From Cacajao melanocephalus (Eukaryota; Chordata; Mammalia; Primates; Pitheciidae), in the NCBI GenBank assembly GCA_963573385.1, contig CAUYLG010061908.1, forward strand, positions 1 through 64,000: a stretch of 64,000 nucleotides of DNA, given 5' to 3'. The position numbers were made by a program, and so were the translations under genes. Positions 1 through 38,830 of this stretch are shown piece by piece. Position 1 is the first letter of the stretch. Each line of letters begins with the position of its first letter. Under the pieces are notes generated by a model that did not search any database, had not been told where the DNA came from, and saw only the letters and a list, made by a program, of their open reading frames with translations.

Positions 1-437
1 GACAGTGGGGTGTTAAAGTCTCCCACTATTATTGAGTGGGAGTCTAAGTCTCTTTGTAAGTCATTAAGAACTTGCTTTATGTATCTGGGTGCTCCTGTAT
101 TGGGTGAGTATATATTTAGGATCGTTAGCTCTTCTTGCTGCATTGATCCTTTTACCATTATGTAATGTCCTTCTTTGTCTCTTTTGATCTTTGTTGGTTT
201 AAAGTCCATTTTATCAGAGACAAGAATTGCAACTCCTGCTTTTTTTTGCTCTCCATTTGCTTGGTAAATCTTCCTCCATCCCTTTATTTTGAGCATATGT
301 GTGATGCATTTCCTAAATACAGCACACAGATAAGTTTTGGCTTTTTATCCAATTTGCCAGTCTGTGTCTTTTGATTGGGGCATTTAGCCATTTACATTTA
401 GGGTTAATATTGTTATGTGTGGATTTGATCCTGCCAT
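1..437 (-). pseudogene. L1 ORF2 5' end (endonuclease domain fossil)
   Basis: On the - strand this begins with an ATG at 437-435 and resembles the opening of L1 ORF2 and its endonuclease domain, including the region around the expected 'GDFNT' stretch near position 1-20. In-frame stops occur early, so it is inactive. The element continues past the left edge of the window. Confidence 0.8.
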
Positions 438-500
438 TTTGATGCTAGCTGGTTGTTTTGCCCATTAGTTGATGCAGTTTCTTCATTGTGTTGATGCTTT

Positions 501-1525
501 TTACCATTTGGTACATTTTTGGAGTGGCTGGTGCTGGTTGTTCCTTTCTATGTTTAGTGCTTCTTTCAGGAGCTCTTGTAAAGCAGGCCTAGTGGTGATG
601 AAATCACTCAGCAGTTGCTTGTTCATAAATGATTTTATTTTTCCTTTGCTTATGAAGCTTAGTTTGGCAGGATGTGAAATTCTAGGTTGAAAGTTCTTAT
701 CTTTAAACATGTTGAATACTGGCCCCCACTCTCTTCTGGCTTGCAGGGTTTCTGCTGAGAGATCTCCTGTGAGTCTGATGGGCTTCCCTTTGTGGGTAAC
801 CCGACCTTTCTCTCTGGCTGCCCTTAGCATTTTCTCCTCCATTTCAACCCTGGTGAATCTGACGATGATGTGCCTTGGGGTTGCTCTTCTTGAGGAACAT
901 CTTTGTGGTGTTCTCTGTATTTCCTGGACTTGAATATTGGCCTGCCTTGCTAAGTTGGGGAAGTTTTCCTGGATAATATCCTGAAGAGTATGTTCCAGCT
1001 TGGATTCATTCTCTTCGTCACATTCAGGTACACCTATCAAACATAGATTAGGTCTTTTCACATAGTCTCATATTTCTTGGAGACTTTGTTCATTCCTTTT
1101 TACCTTTTTTTCTCTAATCTTGCTTTCTCATTTTATTTCATTGAGTTGATCTTCGACCTCTGATATCCTTTCTTCTGCTTGGTCAATTCAGCTATTGAAA
1201 CTTGTGCATGCTTCGCAAAGTTCTCGTGTTGTGTTTTTCAGCTCCATCAATTAATTTATATTCTTTTCTAAGCAGTTTATTCTCGTTAGCATTGTGTCAA
1301 ACCTTTTTTCAAGGTTTTTGTTTCTTTGCATTGTGTTAGAACATATTCTTTTAGCTCAGAGAAGTTTGTTATTACCCACTTTCTGAAGACTGTTTCCATC
1401 AATTCATCAGACTCATTCTCCATCCAGACTTGTTTCCTTGCTGATGAGGAGTTGTGATCCCTTGAAGGAGGAGAGGCATTCTGGTTTTGGGTGTTTTCAT
1501 CCTTTTTGTTCTGGTTTCTTCCCAT
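501..1525 (-). pseudogene. L1 ORF1 fossil (frame-broken)
   Basis: Two open segments on the - strand, 1525-1286 (N-terminal part, starts MGRNQNKKDE) and 1061-501 (C-terminal RNA-binding part with the QRTPQR and RRATPRHIIVRF stretches), belong to L1 ORF1p. The coiled-coil section between them is not open, so the gene is broken. ORF2 sequence lies about 60 bases downstream, the normal L1 spacing. Confidence 0.88.
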
Positions 1526-2107
<582 letters not shown>

Positions 2108-2248
2108 CCTAATTTTTGTAATTTTTAGAAGAGATGGGGTTTGGCCATGTTGACCAGGCTGGTCTCAAAGTCCTGACCTGAGGTGATCCACCCACCTTGG
2201 CCTCCCAAAGTGCTGGGATTACATGCATGAGGCACTGTGCCCTGTCCA
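2108..2248 (-). mobile_element. Alu left-arm fragment, antisense
   Basis: A second antisense Alu, represented only by its left-arm half, abuts the preceding Alu head to tail. Confidence 0.8.
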
Positions 2249-2884
2249 AGTTTAAATTTTCTACTAAGTATCTTAAGAAACCATGCTCAGTTAGAGTCCT
2301 CCCCCTACCAAAAAAAGCCTGAAGTCCCCAGGAACATCAATGTATCTGGTTACAAGTCATAATTAACCTTGATAATTAACCTTGATCTACACCTTATTTT
2401 GATGTTTTTAGTGCTTCTAGAAAACATTCAGGGACAACTACCTCCAGAATGGACAAGGTCAAATAGATAAGGATCTGTGTGCACAGATTAACTGAGAACA
2501 TAATATGTCTTCAAAGTTGCCAAATAGCTTCTCTAGCCAAAAGCGTTTGGAGGCTGAGTCCTTAAATGTTTGCTTAAAAGTATTTGTTAATAACAAAAGC
2601 AGCCAATGTTTATTGAGTGTTTTTACAGTGTGCAGACCACTGCACTAATTCGTTTAATACAGATTATTGAATTTATTCCTGCTGGCAGGCCTGGGAGAAA
2701 ACCAAGACGCGGAAAAGTAACTTGTCCAAAGACACCCAGCTGTTAAGCCATCAAGTGGGATTTCAACTACTTGAAGCCTCTGCATCCAGAAGCATCTCGT
2801 CTCTTGGGTTTCTAGCAGTTTTACTAATGATACTCTGTTTTGGTTGTGTAGCTGCTCACATAAAGATTTTACTGGGGGCGGGTG
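2249..2884. other. Non-coding upstream sequence with weak MIR/L2-like stretch
   Basis: No gene seen. About 2590-2760 reads like an old MIR/L2-type fragment ('tattgagtg...', 'aacttgtccaaagacaccc'). The rest is unique. Confidence 0.4.
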
Positions 2885-3789
<905 letters not shown>

Positions 3790-3921
3790 CAGACACTGTC
3801 TGAGCGGGAAAAATGCACAGTCCCCGGGACAAGCGGAGGCCGGCTGGGCGCGCGGGAAGGAGGGCGGGGCCGCAGCAGGCCCCACGCAGCTCCAGGAGCC
3901 CCCTGCAGTGGACCCCAGCGG

Positions 3922-3935
3922 CCGCCAGGTGGTGC
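3922..3935. promoter_or_regulatory. CTCF-like core motif in AADAT promoter
   Basis: ccgccaggtggtgc resembles the CTCF core, with about three departures from the form ccaccagggggcgc. Placed in the promoter island. Occupancy is unknown. Confidence 0.3.
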
Positions 3936-3956
3936 CCGAGCATTAGGATCGCGGCC

Positions 3957-3964
3957 ACTTCCGG
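3957..3964. promoter_or_regulatory. ETS-type site ACTTCCGG in AADAT promoter
   Basis: Exact ETS/GABP-class core motif within the CpG island, about 530 bases upstream of the ATG. ETS sites are frequent in TATA-less promoters of mitochondrial enzyme genes. Motif match only. Confidence 0.4.
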
Positions 3965-4472
3965 TCCCCTCGGGCGGCCCGGGGGCGAGCTTCCAGGCCC
4001 ACGCGCACGCCGGGTGGCGGTGATTCCCAGCGGCGAGGTCAAGAATCATTGACCTGGGTCTGCATGCGCCTCGCGCCCGGGTGCCTCGCTGGCGCCCTGC
4101 GCTCTGAGGGAGATGATCCCTGACGGGGAGGAGCGCCCGGCGGGCGGCCATAGGCCACGGCGCGGGGCGGGAGGGGGCGCGGCGAGGCTCGCGGCGGGGC
4201 AGAACCGGCTTGGGCCCTGGCGGCCGCCGGAGCGCGCGCGGCGCGGATTTTTGCCGGACTCGCCCCCAGCCCCAGAGCCGTTTAGGACCGGGAGACCGAT
4301 CACAGCGTCCAACCGTGGAGTTTCGGCGGCTCACTCTGGGCCCCGCGCGCGGGAAGCCGGACGCAGCGTGGGGACAGCTGGCGGTGGCGTTGCCAGAGTG
4401 AGGAGTTCGCAGGCCGCGCTTGACGGGGCTCTTTGGTTTTTCTAGTCCTCCACCACGGAAGAAGGAGCTTGA

Positions 4473-29359
<24,887 letters not shown>

Positions 29360-29370
29360 AGAAATTAAAC

Positions 29371-29540
29371 TAGGTTGGGCATGGTGGCTCACACCTGTAA
29401 ACCCAGCACATTGGGAGGCTGAGGAGGGAAGATCACTTGAGCCCAGGAATTCAAGGCTGCAGTAAGCTATGATCATACCACTGCATTCTGGCCTGGGTGG
29501 CAGAATGAGACCCTGTCTCTAAAAAAGAGAAAGAAAGAAA
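29371..29540 (+). mobile_element. Alu (internally deleted), sense, in AADAT 3'UTR
   Basis: Starts 'ggttgggcatggtggctcacacc', jumps from left-arm to right-arm sequence ('tcaaggctgcagtaagctatgatcatacc') and ends in A/G-rich tail. About 170 bases instead of 300. Confidence 0.85.
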
Positions 29541-29572
29541 TCAAACTAATCATGCTGCTCACGGATTTTCCC

Positions 29573-29578
29573 AATAAA
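29573..29578 (+). terminator. AADAT: AADAT polyadenylation signal AATAAA
   Basis: First canonical AATAAA after the stop codon, 214 bases downstream, followed by T-rich sequence (ttcttatttt) that could act as the downstream element. Confidence 0.6.
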
Positions 29579-29600
29579 TTTCTTATTTTGGCAGGAAGAA

Positions 29601-31720
29601 ATGAACACTGGTATTAGACTTACAGATTGAATTTCCTCAAACGTGTCCTGTCTGTAGTAGTTCAGCTAGCCACCTTTTAAAGTGCCTCTAAATTCATCAG
29701 ATGGCCAAAATGTATTTATAATCCACTCATGCTTTTGAAAAATGTTCAACCTGTAAAAAATTTCTTGGATTTATTATAAAGAACTTTCTAGTTGCTTTAT
29801 AATTTCTCATAAATGGTCTTTGAAACTAACATTTTACACTGAATTATTTTGAGAGTTTAAAGAAATAATTAAGTTCAAAATGGTATATAGTGTGTACTTT
29901 TTCTACTTTTAGGAAAATGTAATGAGAGCTTATTGCAAAATTTGTTACAATTTGATCATTATAAGTGACTTTTAGTAAAAGTACCATAAACATTATGTTC
30001 TGCCACAGAAATTCCTTTAAAATAAAATTCTTAAACATACCTAACGGCATCAGACTTATTAATTCTGAATAAGGATGGGAGATTGTGGACTTAGGAAAAT
30101 ATACTATGTTGCATTTTCATAATACTACACAATTTCTAAAAACATTCTTATCAATTATGTAATTTAAATCTACTACAACCCTTTAAGGTATTAGGAAATA
30201 CTTTTTTAGAGATTTTTTTTCTCACATTTTAAAATCTTCATTTATCAAAGTAAGATACGCTCATTTTAGAATTTTCAAACAATCCAGAATATATAAGGAA
30301 TAAAGCAAAAGCCACTCACTATCTCACCCCCAGTGCTAACTGCTTATGCATTTAGCATTCTTCCCTTGCAGTGTTTTTCTCTGCATACACATGTAATATC
30401 TGGAAGAAAACTGTCTCACTGTGACAGTGTATCATAAATACACTATATTCATTTCTTATCACTGTTTAACAAATTGACAAAGTGTTCCATGAGCCAGTAA
30501 TTGTAAAGTTATCAGTACCTTTGAGGAATGAGGACGTTTATGTCATTCTTATTTATGTCATCCCTTGTGTATATAAACATCTTCATCACAGTTATTATGT
30601 TCCTGGACATCTGGATGAGGTGTTACATCTTTAAACAGCTAAAATTCTCAAGCAGAAATCTCAGCCTCAGAGATCAAAGCAGCTGACCCCAAGTCCAAAT
30701 CCCTATTTCTAAGGCAAACAGTGGTAATTATGTAGGACCGATTAAGGAGACACAGGGCCTGGAGGAGGACCAAGATGAGGAACCTGACAATTCTCCTAAC
30801 CATGGGAGCAGAAAAGTATAAATTAGACTTAAAAAAGTAAAATAAGCCTTCCTCTTACTTTATTCAGTACTTTTCAACAATAACCAAAATTGCTTAGCCC
30901 AGCATTGCATAGATGAGTACCTCGCTTTGGTTGGTTTGTTTGTTTTTAGCCACCATCATAGAATAGTTGATTTATAAATCGACTTATCATTCCTAGCTTT
31001 CAAGCAAGGGATTACTCTTAACCACAATCTTAAGGAATCTGTTTCTTCAAAAAAACAGAGCAAGAAAATGGGGGCACCCACAGTGCCTTATGACTCAGTG
31101 TTTGTTTTTGTCTGCTGAGATTTATCTTTTCCTCATCAGGAAACTGTAAAGTATTGGGAAAATGGAGCCTTATTCATTGCTACTGCCATTGTGAATTTTT
31201 CCAGCCTTCTGGAAAAGCAATTTGGCTGTGTCTACCAAGAAACATTAAAATGTTCTTACCCTTGAACGCAGTGTGTTAGATACCGTGGATTAGCTCACTC
31301 AGCGTAAATTCTAATTTCCTGCTTGTATCTTTGAACACTGTAAAAGCAAAATGCTACATTTCCAGATGCCCCTGCAGCTACAAGGTCAGATATGGCTGCC
31401 ATTCAGATGCCTGAATTCAGAGCTGAGTTAAGAGGGCAGCCAGGTAAGATGGGAGGCACACATTTTGCTGGCATGGATCCCAGCTAAGGCAGTATGATTT
31501 TTATAGCAAGTAGCATCTTAGTTTGGTAGCTTTCTGATTCTGGCAGAATCAGTGAAATGCTGGTGCTAGAAGTGGTTCCTGGAAGCTCCATCTACTTTTT
31601 TAGCAATTCCAACAACTTTGGAAACCACAGAATATGGAATAGTAAACAATTTTAAACCATTTTAGAAACCACAGAATACATGAAAATAAACACTTTTTGC
31701 TTTAATCAGCTAGAGTACTT
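29601..31720. other. Intergenic sequence downstream of AADAT
   Basis: No gene. Mostly AT-rich unique sequence. Confidence 0.3.
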
Positions 31721-33090
31721 TTAATTATCTGGAACTGAATACCAGTCAATATAGCCAGGGGTGTCAGGGGTCTCCAAGCATGGTGATTTACTAAATGGAC
31801 TCACATGTGATTGTGTTTGGAGCAAAGTCTGGAGGAAACTTCCAGGCATAAGTTTCCAAGACTCCTGTCTCAGTGGAGTCTCAGTGATGTCCCGGAGGAT
31901 GTGCTTAATTCCTCCAGCAAGGATGTGTGATGACACATGCAACCACACCTCACCTCACCTGAGACTGCTGGTCCAGAGCTTTTATTGCTGGCCAGTGCAT
32001 ACAGTGTCTGCATGGCTGACCTCAGTTACTGACGCTCCAACCCGCAGAGGGAATGCAGGTGTTCACTGTAAATCCCATTATTAGGGTAAACTAAATGGAA
32101 AACCTAAATGGAGTTCAGTACGGCTGAAGACCTCCCAGCATGCAAAATGCTCTTACCAGTCAGAATATTGTAAGGGCTCAGTTCCAAGGAGCCAGCCAAG
32201 AGTCAGTCATGAAAACACCCTTCCTTGGGGATGTGTATGGTTTAAGTGGCCTAGAGCTGTTCAGTTAACCCTTTCCTCCCCACTGAGGATCCCACTTTTA
32301 GACATTTATAGTAAAGAATTACGCAAATTATAGAAGATAGTTTTAAAATGTGTAGTTAGTGCAGTTTAAAATGGCAGAAAGCTTGGGGTAGGGGCAGAGA
32401 TATTGTGACTAAAGTTCTCACAGTAGGAAAATGTCAATTATGGTTCATCCACTTAACTGAATTTGAGGCAACCACTGAAACACCATTATGAAGCAGTATT
32501 ATTCATTTTAGGATGAGGCAGTAAGGTAAAAATGAGTGTAATAGGAATGAAAACCCAGGGTATAAGAAGCATGGCCATAATTTAGTTACAACTATGTGAA
32601 CACAGAAAACAGCCATCAAAGTGGCAACCGTTGGGTAATTTTTTTCCTTATTTTCAAAATATTCTATAACATGGCTCTTTACTTTTATAATTTACAAATA
32701 AATTCAACACCTTAAGTAATCTGGTGACATGATGCCTTTTTCAGTTGGACAAGCAGAGATTGCTAAAGGCAATGGTCAAAACATATGTATCTTGGGATGG
32801 CAGCGGGGCTAGTACTAAGCAATAGGAATCGCATTGAAAGTCACACCCATATATTACAATCAATGTGGGCCTGGACAAGAACGGCCTGGGTTTAATTTCC
32901 CACCATTGTTCTGCGTAGCTTCAGTGTGGAAGCCGTGGTCTCCTTGGTCGTGGTCCACACTGACGTGAAGCAGCAGGTGTACTTGGTCCTGGTGGTACTC
33001 AACATGGCAATTTCAAGGTGGCCTATAACGGAGCAGTTGTCACTTGGCATCGTTCTCCTTAAATTTAAATTTGAATATTTGTCCACTTTA
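31721..33090. other. Intergenic stretch, possibly old unclassified repeat(s)
   Basis: 31740-32280 and 32730-33070 have a more even base composition than their surroundings and read like old repeats or a decayed retrocopy. I cannot match either to a family. Open frames on both strands are short and overlap each other, so none is called. Confidence 0.3.
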
Positions 33091-33438
33091 GGAATTTCTT
33101 ACATGGAGGGGATAATTCTTGTACAGCATAGTACAATTTTCTTTTCCAGCAAATTTCTTTTCCAATACAACGAATTGGATACTGGGGGAGTAGGAAGTAT
33201 TAACTTTATCAAAAGTAGGATTAAGTTTTTAGAGAATCTAAAGTCTTAATGAAAGTGAAATATCAACCAGTCACATAATTTTCACTAGTGATGTGTTTAT
33301 TAACATTTTAAGGTCTCTGAAGTCCAGAAGCATACTTTCTCTAGAACCCAGTGGTAACTAGGAATACCTCATTTTCAAAAGGAATGTATTGGTTGGCATG
33401 CCTTCACAGTTACCCCATTTCCAAGCTTCAGGATTTAA

Positions 33439-33753
<315 letters not shown>

Positions 33754-33764
33754 CTTCACTTATA

Positions 33765-34050
33765 TATTTTATTCATTCCTTCAGCAAATATTTATTGAGT
33801 GCCTATTACTCTAGACTCAGCATATACCAGGGAACAAATTAGAGAAATTCTTGACCTTCATGAAACTTATATTTGGGATCTGAATTATTCTAATGGAAAT
33901 TGGAAGCCATTGGAGAGTTTTAAACAGGGCCATGCAGATACCTGTGCAAAGACACCAGGTAGCTTGAACTTGCAAAGCAGAAGCCCTGAGGAGGAACTGC
34001 ACCTGGCCCGTTGGAGGAGCTGTAGAGTCCAGAGTGCTAAAGAGCACGTA
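33765..34050 (+). mobile_element. L2 fossil, sense, with inserted 45-bp copy
   Basis: 'attcattccttcagcaaatatttattgagtgcctatta' and 'gaccttcatgaaactta' are L2 3'-end phrases. At 33883-33927 there is a 45-base block that recurs at 34575. Confidence 0.6.
33883..33927 (+). repeat. 45-bp direct repeat, copy 1
   Basis: Differs from copy 2 (34575-34619) at a single base (gagagtttt versus gagggtttt). Confidence 0.9.
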
Positions 34051-34056
34051 GAGGTG

Positions 34057-34482
34057 TATTCGTCCACCAGGGTTGCCGTAAAAAAGTACCACAAACAGAC
34101 TGGCTTAACAGAAATGTATTGTCTCACCGTTCTGGAATCTGGAAGTCCAGAATCAAAATGTCTGCAGGGCCATGCTCCCTCTGAAAGTGGAGGGAAGGAT
34201 CCATTCCAGGCCTGTCTCGCAGGCTTGGTGGTTCTTGGCTGTGGCAGCATCACTACAGTCTTCATGAGGCATTCTCCCCATGTGCATGTCTGTGTCCAAA
34301 TTTACCCTTTTTACAAGATACCAGTCCGAATGGATTAGGGGACCTGTCCTACTCCAGTATGACCTCATCTTAACTAATCACATCTGCAACAACCTTATTT
34401 CCAAATAAGGTCCCATTCTGAGATATTGGGGATTAGGACCTCAAAACATGAACTTGGAAGCTGTAGAACAGTTCAGCTCGTA
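34057..34482 (-). mobile_element. MLT1-like solo LTR, antisense
   Basis: Phrases 'aaaaagtaccacaaacagactggc', 'gttctggaatctggaagtccagaatc' and 'gacctcatcttaactaatcacatctgcaac' are antisense MaLR-type LTR wording. It lies between the two L2 pieces. Confidence 0.6.
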
Positions 34483-34574
34483 ACAACAGGAAAGCAGTGA
34501 AAGAAGAAAAGTCAGAGATAAGAGCGAGGTGGTAGCCACACTGGGTAAGGCATTGCAGGTCATGTGAGTGTCTC

Positions 34575-34619
34575 AATTATTCTAATGGAAATTGGAAGCC
34601 ATTGGAGGGTTTTAAACAG
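34575..34619 (+). repeat. 45-bp direct repeat, copy 2
   Basis: In its natural L2 context, so this is the likely source of the copy at 33883. Confidence 0.9.
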
Positions 34620-34626
34620 CAGAACA

Positions 34627-35044
<418 letters not shown>

Positions 35045-35125
35045 CTAGTGTGATCAGGAAAGAACTCTGATGTCATGGCATTTAAGGCAAGACCGCAATC
35101 AAGTAGAGGGCAATTCACAGAGGTA

Positions 35126-35579
35126 TCTGAGGAGAGACGCATAACTATTTTTTCAAGAAAGAAACAACATAAAAAGGCCACTCAATGAATTTAAGGTAAA
35201 ATAAGTATTACATGCCTCCTCCTTTCATATAATTTGAATGTAACTCATCTGATTTCTTGTTGTTAGTATGATTTGGCCAATTTGCTTTTTCTTTCCTTAT
35301 TCCTGCTTTCAGATTTTTTATTTTTATTTTATTTCATGTGCTTCTTGTAAACGACTTCGTGCCTTTTTTAAATTTGGAATTTAGAATTGAAATTGAAATT
35401 TTCTGTACTAACCTGCAACATGGTCATAATTTCAGTATCACTTAGTGCTTAAATAGCTAGATTGCCTGGATACTACAATAATGTGTTCATCAGAGTCACT
35501 GAAAAAGCAATCAAAATTAGAACCTAATAGAGTTCTTCAATGACTTTCCATTTAAGAAAGAAACTAAGTAAAGAGAAAA
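35126..35579. other. Intergenic, AT-rich
   Basis: Nothing recognised. Confidence 0.3.
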
Positions 35580-35870
35580 TAGGCAGATTGTGGTTGCTCA
35601 TGCCTATAATCCCAGCACTTTGGGAGGCCAAAGCAGGCAGATCGCTTGAGTTCAGGAGTTCGAGACCAGCCTGGCCAACATGGGAAAACCCCGTCTCTAC
35701 CAAAAAAAAAAATACAAAAATTAGCTGAGTGTGGTGGTGTGCACCTGTGGTCCCACCTACGCAGGAGGTTGAGGTGGGAGGATCACTTGAGCCCAGGAAG
35801 CAGAGGTTGCAGTGAACCAAGATCGTGCCACTGCACTCAAAGAGAGACTGATTCAAAAAAAAAAGAAGAA
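35580..35870 (+). mobile_element. Alu, sense
   Basis: Sense Alu with a short deletion at the 3' end of its right arm. Confidence 0.88.
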
Positions 35871-36159
35871 AAACATTTCTCACTACACTTCAGATCTACT
35901 GAAACCTAATTTGAATGCTCAGAACTTTCCATGCTCTTTATACTGTGGCATTGCAGCTACCTGCCAGCCTCAGTTTACAAAGATTTGCCACAGGATCTTA
36001 TTTTCCAAGGTTCCCGGAATCCTGTCTGAATCACCTTGAAAAGGAAGCAGCAAAATAGTAGGGGCCTTGGAATTCCCCAGACACCTAAACCACCACTTTC
36101 CAGCAATGTAATACATAGGAAAGGCTTAAGAAAAAAGAAAAAAAGGGAGAGAAAGGAAG

Positions 36160-36570
<411 letters not shown>

Positions 36571-36907
36571 TAAAAACATAAATTGCTTGATTAATTAAAC
36601 ATCAACTGATGAAAACTGGAATATAGTAGCCTATGATGTGGTTAGAAAACATATTTGAATCGTATGTCTATTGATATGAGAGCACATTAAAAAAATATGA
36701 GGCCAAAGAGTCTTTCTAAAGCAGTTTGTACAATACAATCCCATTTTTATTTGCTAACAAAAGGGTATGTTTATTCAAAATGTATATATGGATGCCCACA
36801 TCACCGGGGATTGTTCTGAGTGCTCGTGACCTATCAGTGAATAGATCCTTGTTATCGTGGAGCCTACATCTGAGTATGGGGAAACCCCTTAAGTAAGAAG
36901 CATAACA

Positions 36908-37212
36908 GGCCGGGCACAGTGGCTCATGCTTATAATCCTAGCACTTTGGGAGGCCGCGGCGGGTGGATCACTTGATGCCAAGAGTTCAAGACCAGCCTGG
37001 CCAATATGGGGAAAACCAGTCTTTACTAAAAATACAAAAATTAGCCAGGGATGGTGGCATGCACCTGTAGTCTCAGCTACTTGTGAGGGTGAGACAGGAG
37101 AATCACTTGAACCCAGGAAGCGGAGACTGCAGCAAAGCGAGATCACATCACTGCACTCCAGCCTGGGCAACAGAGTGAGACTCTGTCTCAAAAAAAAAAA
37201 AAAAAAAAAAGG
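36908..37212 (+). mobile_element. Alu, sense
   Basis: Full sense Alu with a long poly-A. Confidence 0.9.
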
Positions 37213-37508
37213 AATAAGCATAATAAATGAGTGTACTGCATAGTATATTAGAGGTGTAAAAGGATCATGGGTTGGAGAGGGTAGAGAAGAAGGGCTGGAG
37301 TGCAGGGGTGGGGGGCATGTTGCAGTGTTCAGTGGGGTGGTAGCTCGTTCTCACTGAGAAAGTGAGAAGGTGAGCAAACACTCAAGTGAGGCAAGCGGTG
37401 GCTGGAGGAGGAGCCAGGCCCCACAGCGAGTTTGAGCCCTCTCAACTCAGGATCCCAGGACCAGGCAGGAGACCAGTGCAGCAGCAGCAGAGAAAACAAG
37501 GCAATGTG
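37213..37508. other. Intergenic, G-rich stretch
   Basis: Includes 'ggggtggggggcatg'; no gene seen. Confidence 0.3.
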
Positions 37509-37891
37509 CAGGCCTGCCGCACTTTACTGAGCTTTGCTTTCTAACTTTCCAGAGACTGCATTTCTTACAAAGGGAAGGTTTGTGGCAACCTTCTGCGTCG
37601 GCGCTATTTTTCCAACCGCAGGCCTTCGCTTTGTGTCTCTGTGTCACATTTGGGTAATTCTTACAATATTTCACTTTGTAATTATTATGATACATGTTAT
37701 GTGGATCGATAATTATCTTTGACATGACTATTGTAATTTGGGTGAGGGGAGTGCCACGAACTGTGCCCCTGTAAGATAGCAAACTTCATCAATAAATACT
37801 GTGACTGTTCCTTGGACCGGCCATTTCCCCATCTCTCTCCTCAGGCCTCCCTATTCCCTGAGACACAACAATACTGAAATTAGGCCAATTA

Positions 37892-38255
<364 letters not shown>

Positions 38256-38263
38256 CTACAATA

Positions 38264-38535
38264 GCCTGTAATCCCAGCACTTTAAGATGCTGAGGCAGGC
38301 AGATCGCTTGAGTCCAGAAGTTTAAGACCAGCTTGGGCAACATGGAGAAACCCCGTCTCTACAAAACTACAAAAATTAGCATGCTGGTGCACACCTGTGG
38401 TCCCAGCTACTTGGGAGGCTGAGGTGAAAGAATCACCTGAGCCCAGGAAGTGGAGGCTTCAGTGAGCCGAGATCGTGCCACCATACTCTAGCCTGGGCGA
38501 CAGAGCAAGACCCTGTCTTAAAAAAAAAAAAAAAA
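38264..38535 (+). mobile_element. Alu, sense, 5'-truncated, inside Tigger1
   Basis: Begins at 'cctgtaatccc' (first ~20 bases missing) and ends in poly-A before 'cttacaatagcctct'. Confidence 0.88.
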
Positions 38536-38546
38536 GGACTCTTACA

Positions 38547-38697
38547 ATAGCCTCTAAGTGTTCAACTGAAAGGAAGAATCTCAAGTCTCTCACTTTAAAT
38601 CAAAAGCTGGAAATAATTAGGCTTAGTGAGAAAGGCATGTTGAAAGCCGAGATACGCAGAAATCTAGGCCTCTTCACCAAGCAGCTAGCAACCTCTC
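38547..38697 (+). pseudogene. Tigger1 transposase N-terminus fossil (CENP-B-like DNA-binding region)
   Basis: Reads ASKCSTERKNLKSLTLNQKL, EIIRLSEKGM, then KAEIRRNLGLFTKQLA: the start of the pogo/CENP-B-type helix-turn-helix. The expected ATG is ATA at 38547-38549. About 50 codons survive before unrelated sequence. Confidence 0.8.
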
Positions 38698-38830
38698 AGA
38701 ACCTCAGTTTCCTCCTCATTTGTAAAATGGGGCAAATCTGCTTCCAGTTGTTTTGAACATTAACTTAGGTAATGCATGCAAAGCACATAGCGTCACTGTT
38801 GTTATTTGTGAGCCTTAGAAGATTCTGCCA
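38690..38830 (+). mobile_element. MIR fragment
   Basis: 'aacctcagtttcctcctcatttgtaaaatggggcaa' is the MIR core; the tail fades by 38830. Confidence 0.75.

Larger units (their letters stand above)
29360..29600 (+). other. AADAT: AADAT 3'UTR (predicted end)
   Basis: Sequence after the stop holds an Alu-type segment (about 29371-29540) and then unique sequence with an AATAAA hexamer at 29573-29578. Cleavage would be expected 10-30 nt later, near 29590-29605. The end is inferred from the hexamer only. A further AATAAA-containing stretch near 30018-30024 could serve a longer form. Confidence 0.6.

Noticed and set aside
33799..34338. 179-residue + strand open frame
   Set aside because: Crosses L2 and an antisense LTR; no continuous protein similarity.
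37447..37782. 111-residue - strand open frame
   Set aside because: Antisense to the Tigger1 5' region; not a transposase frame.
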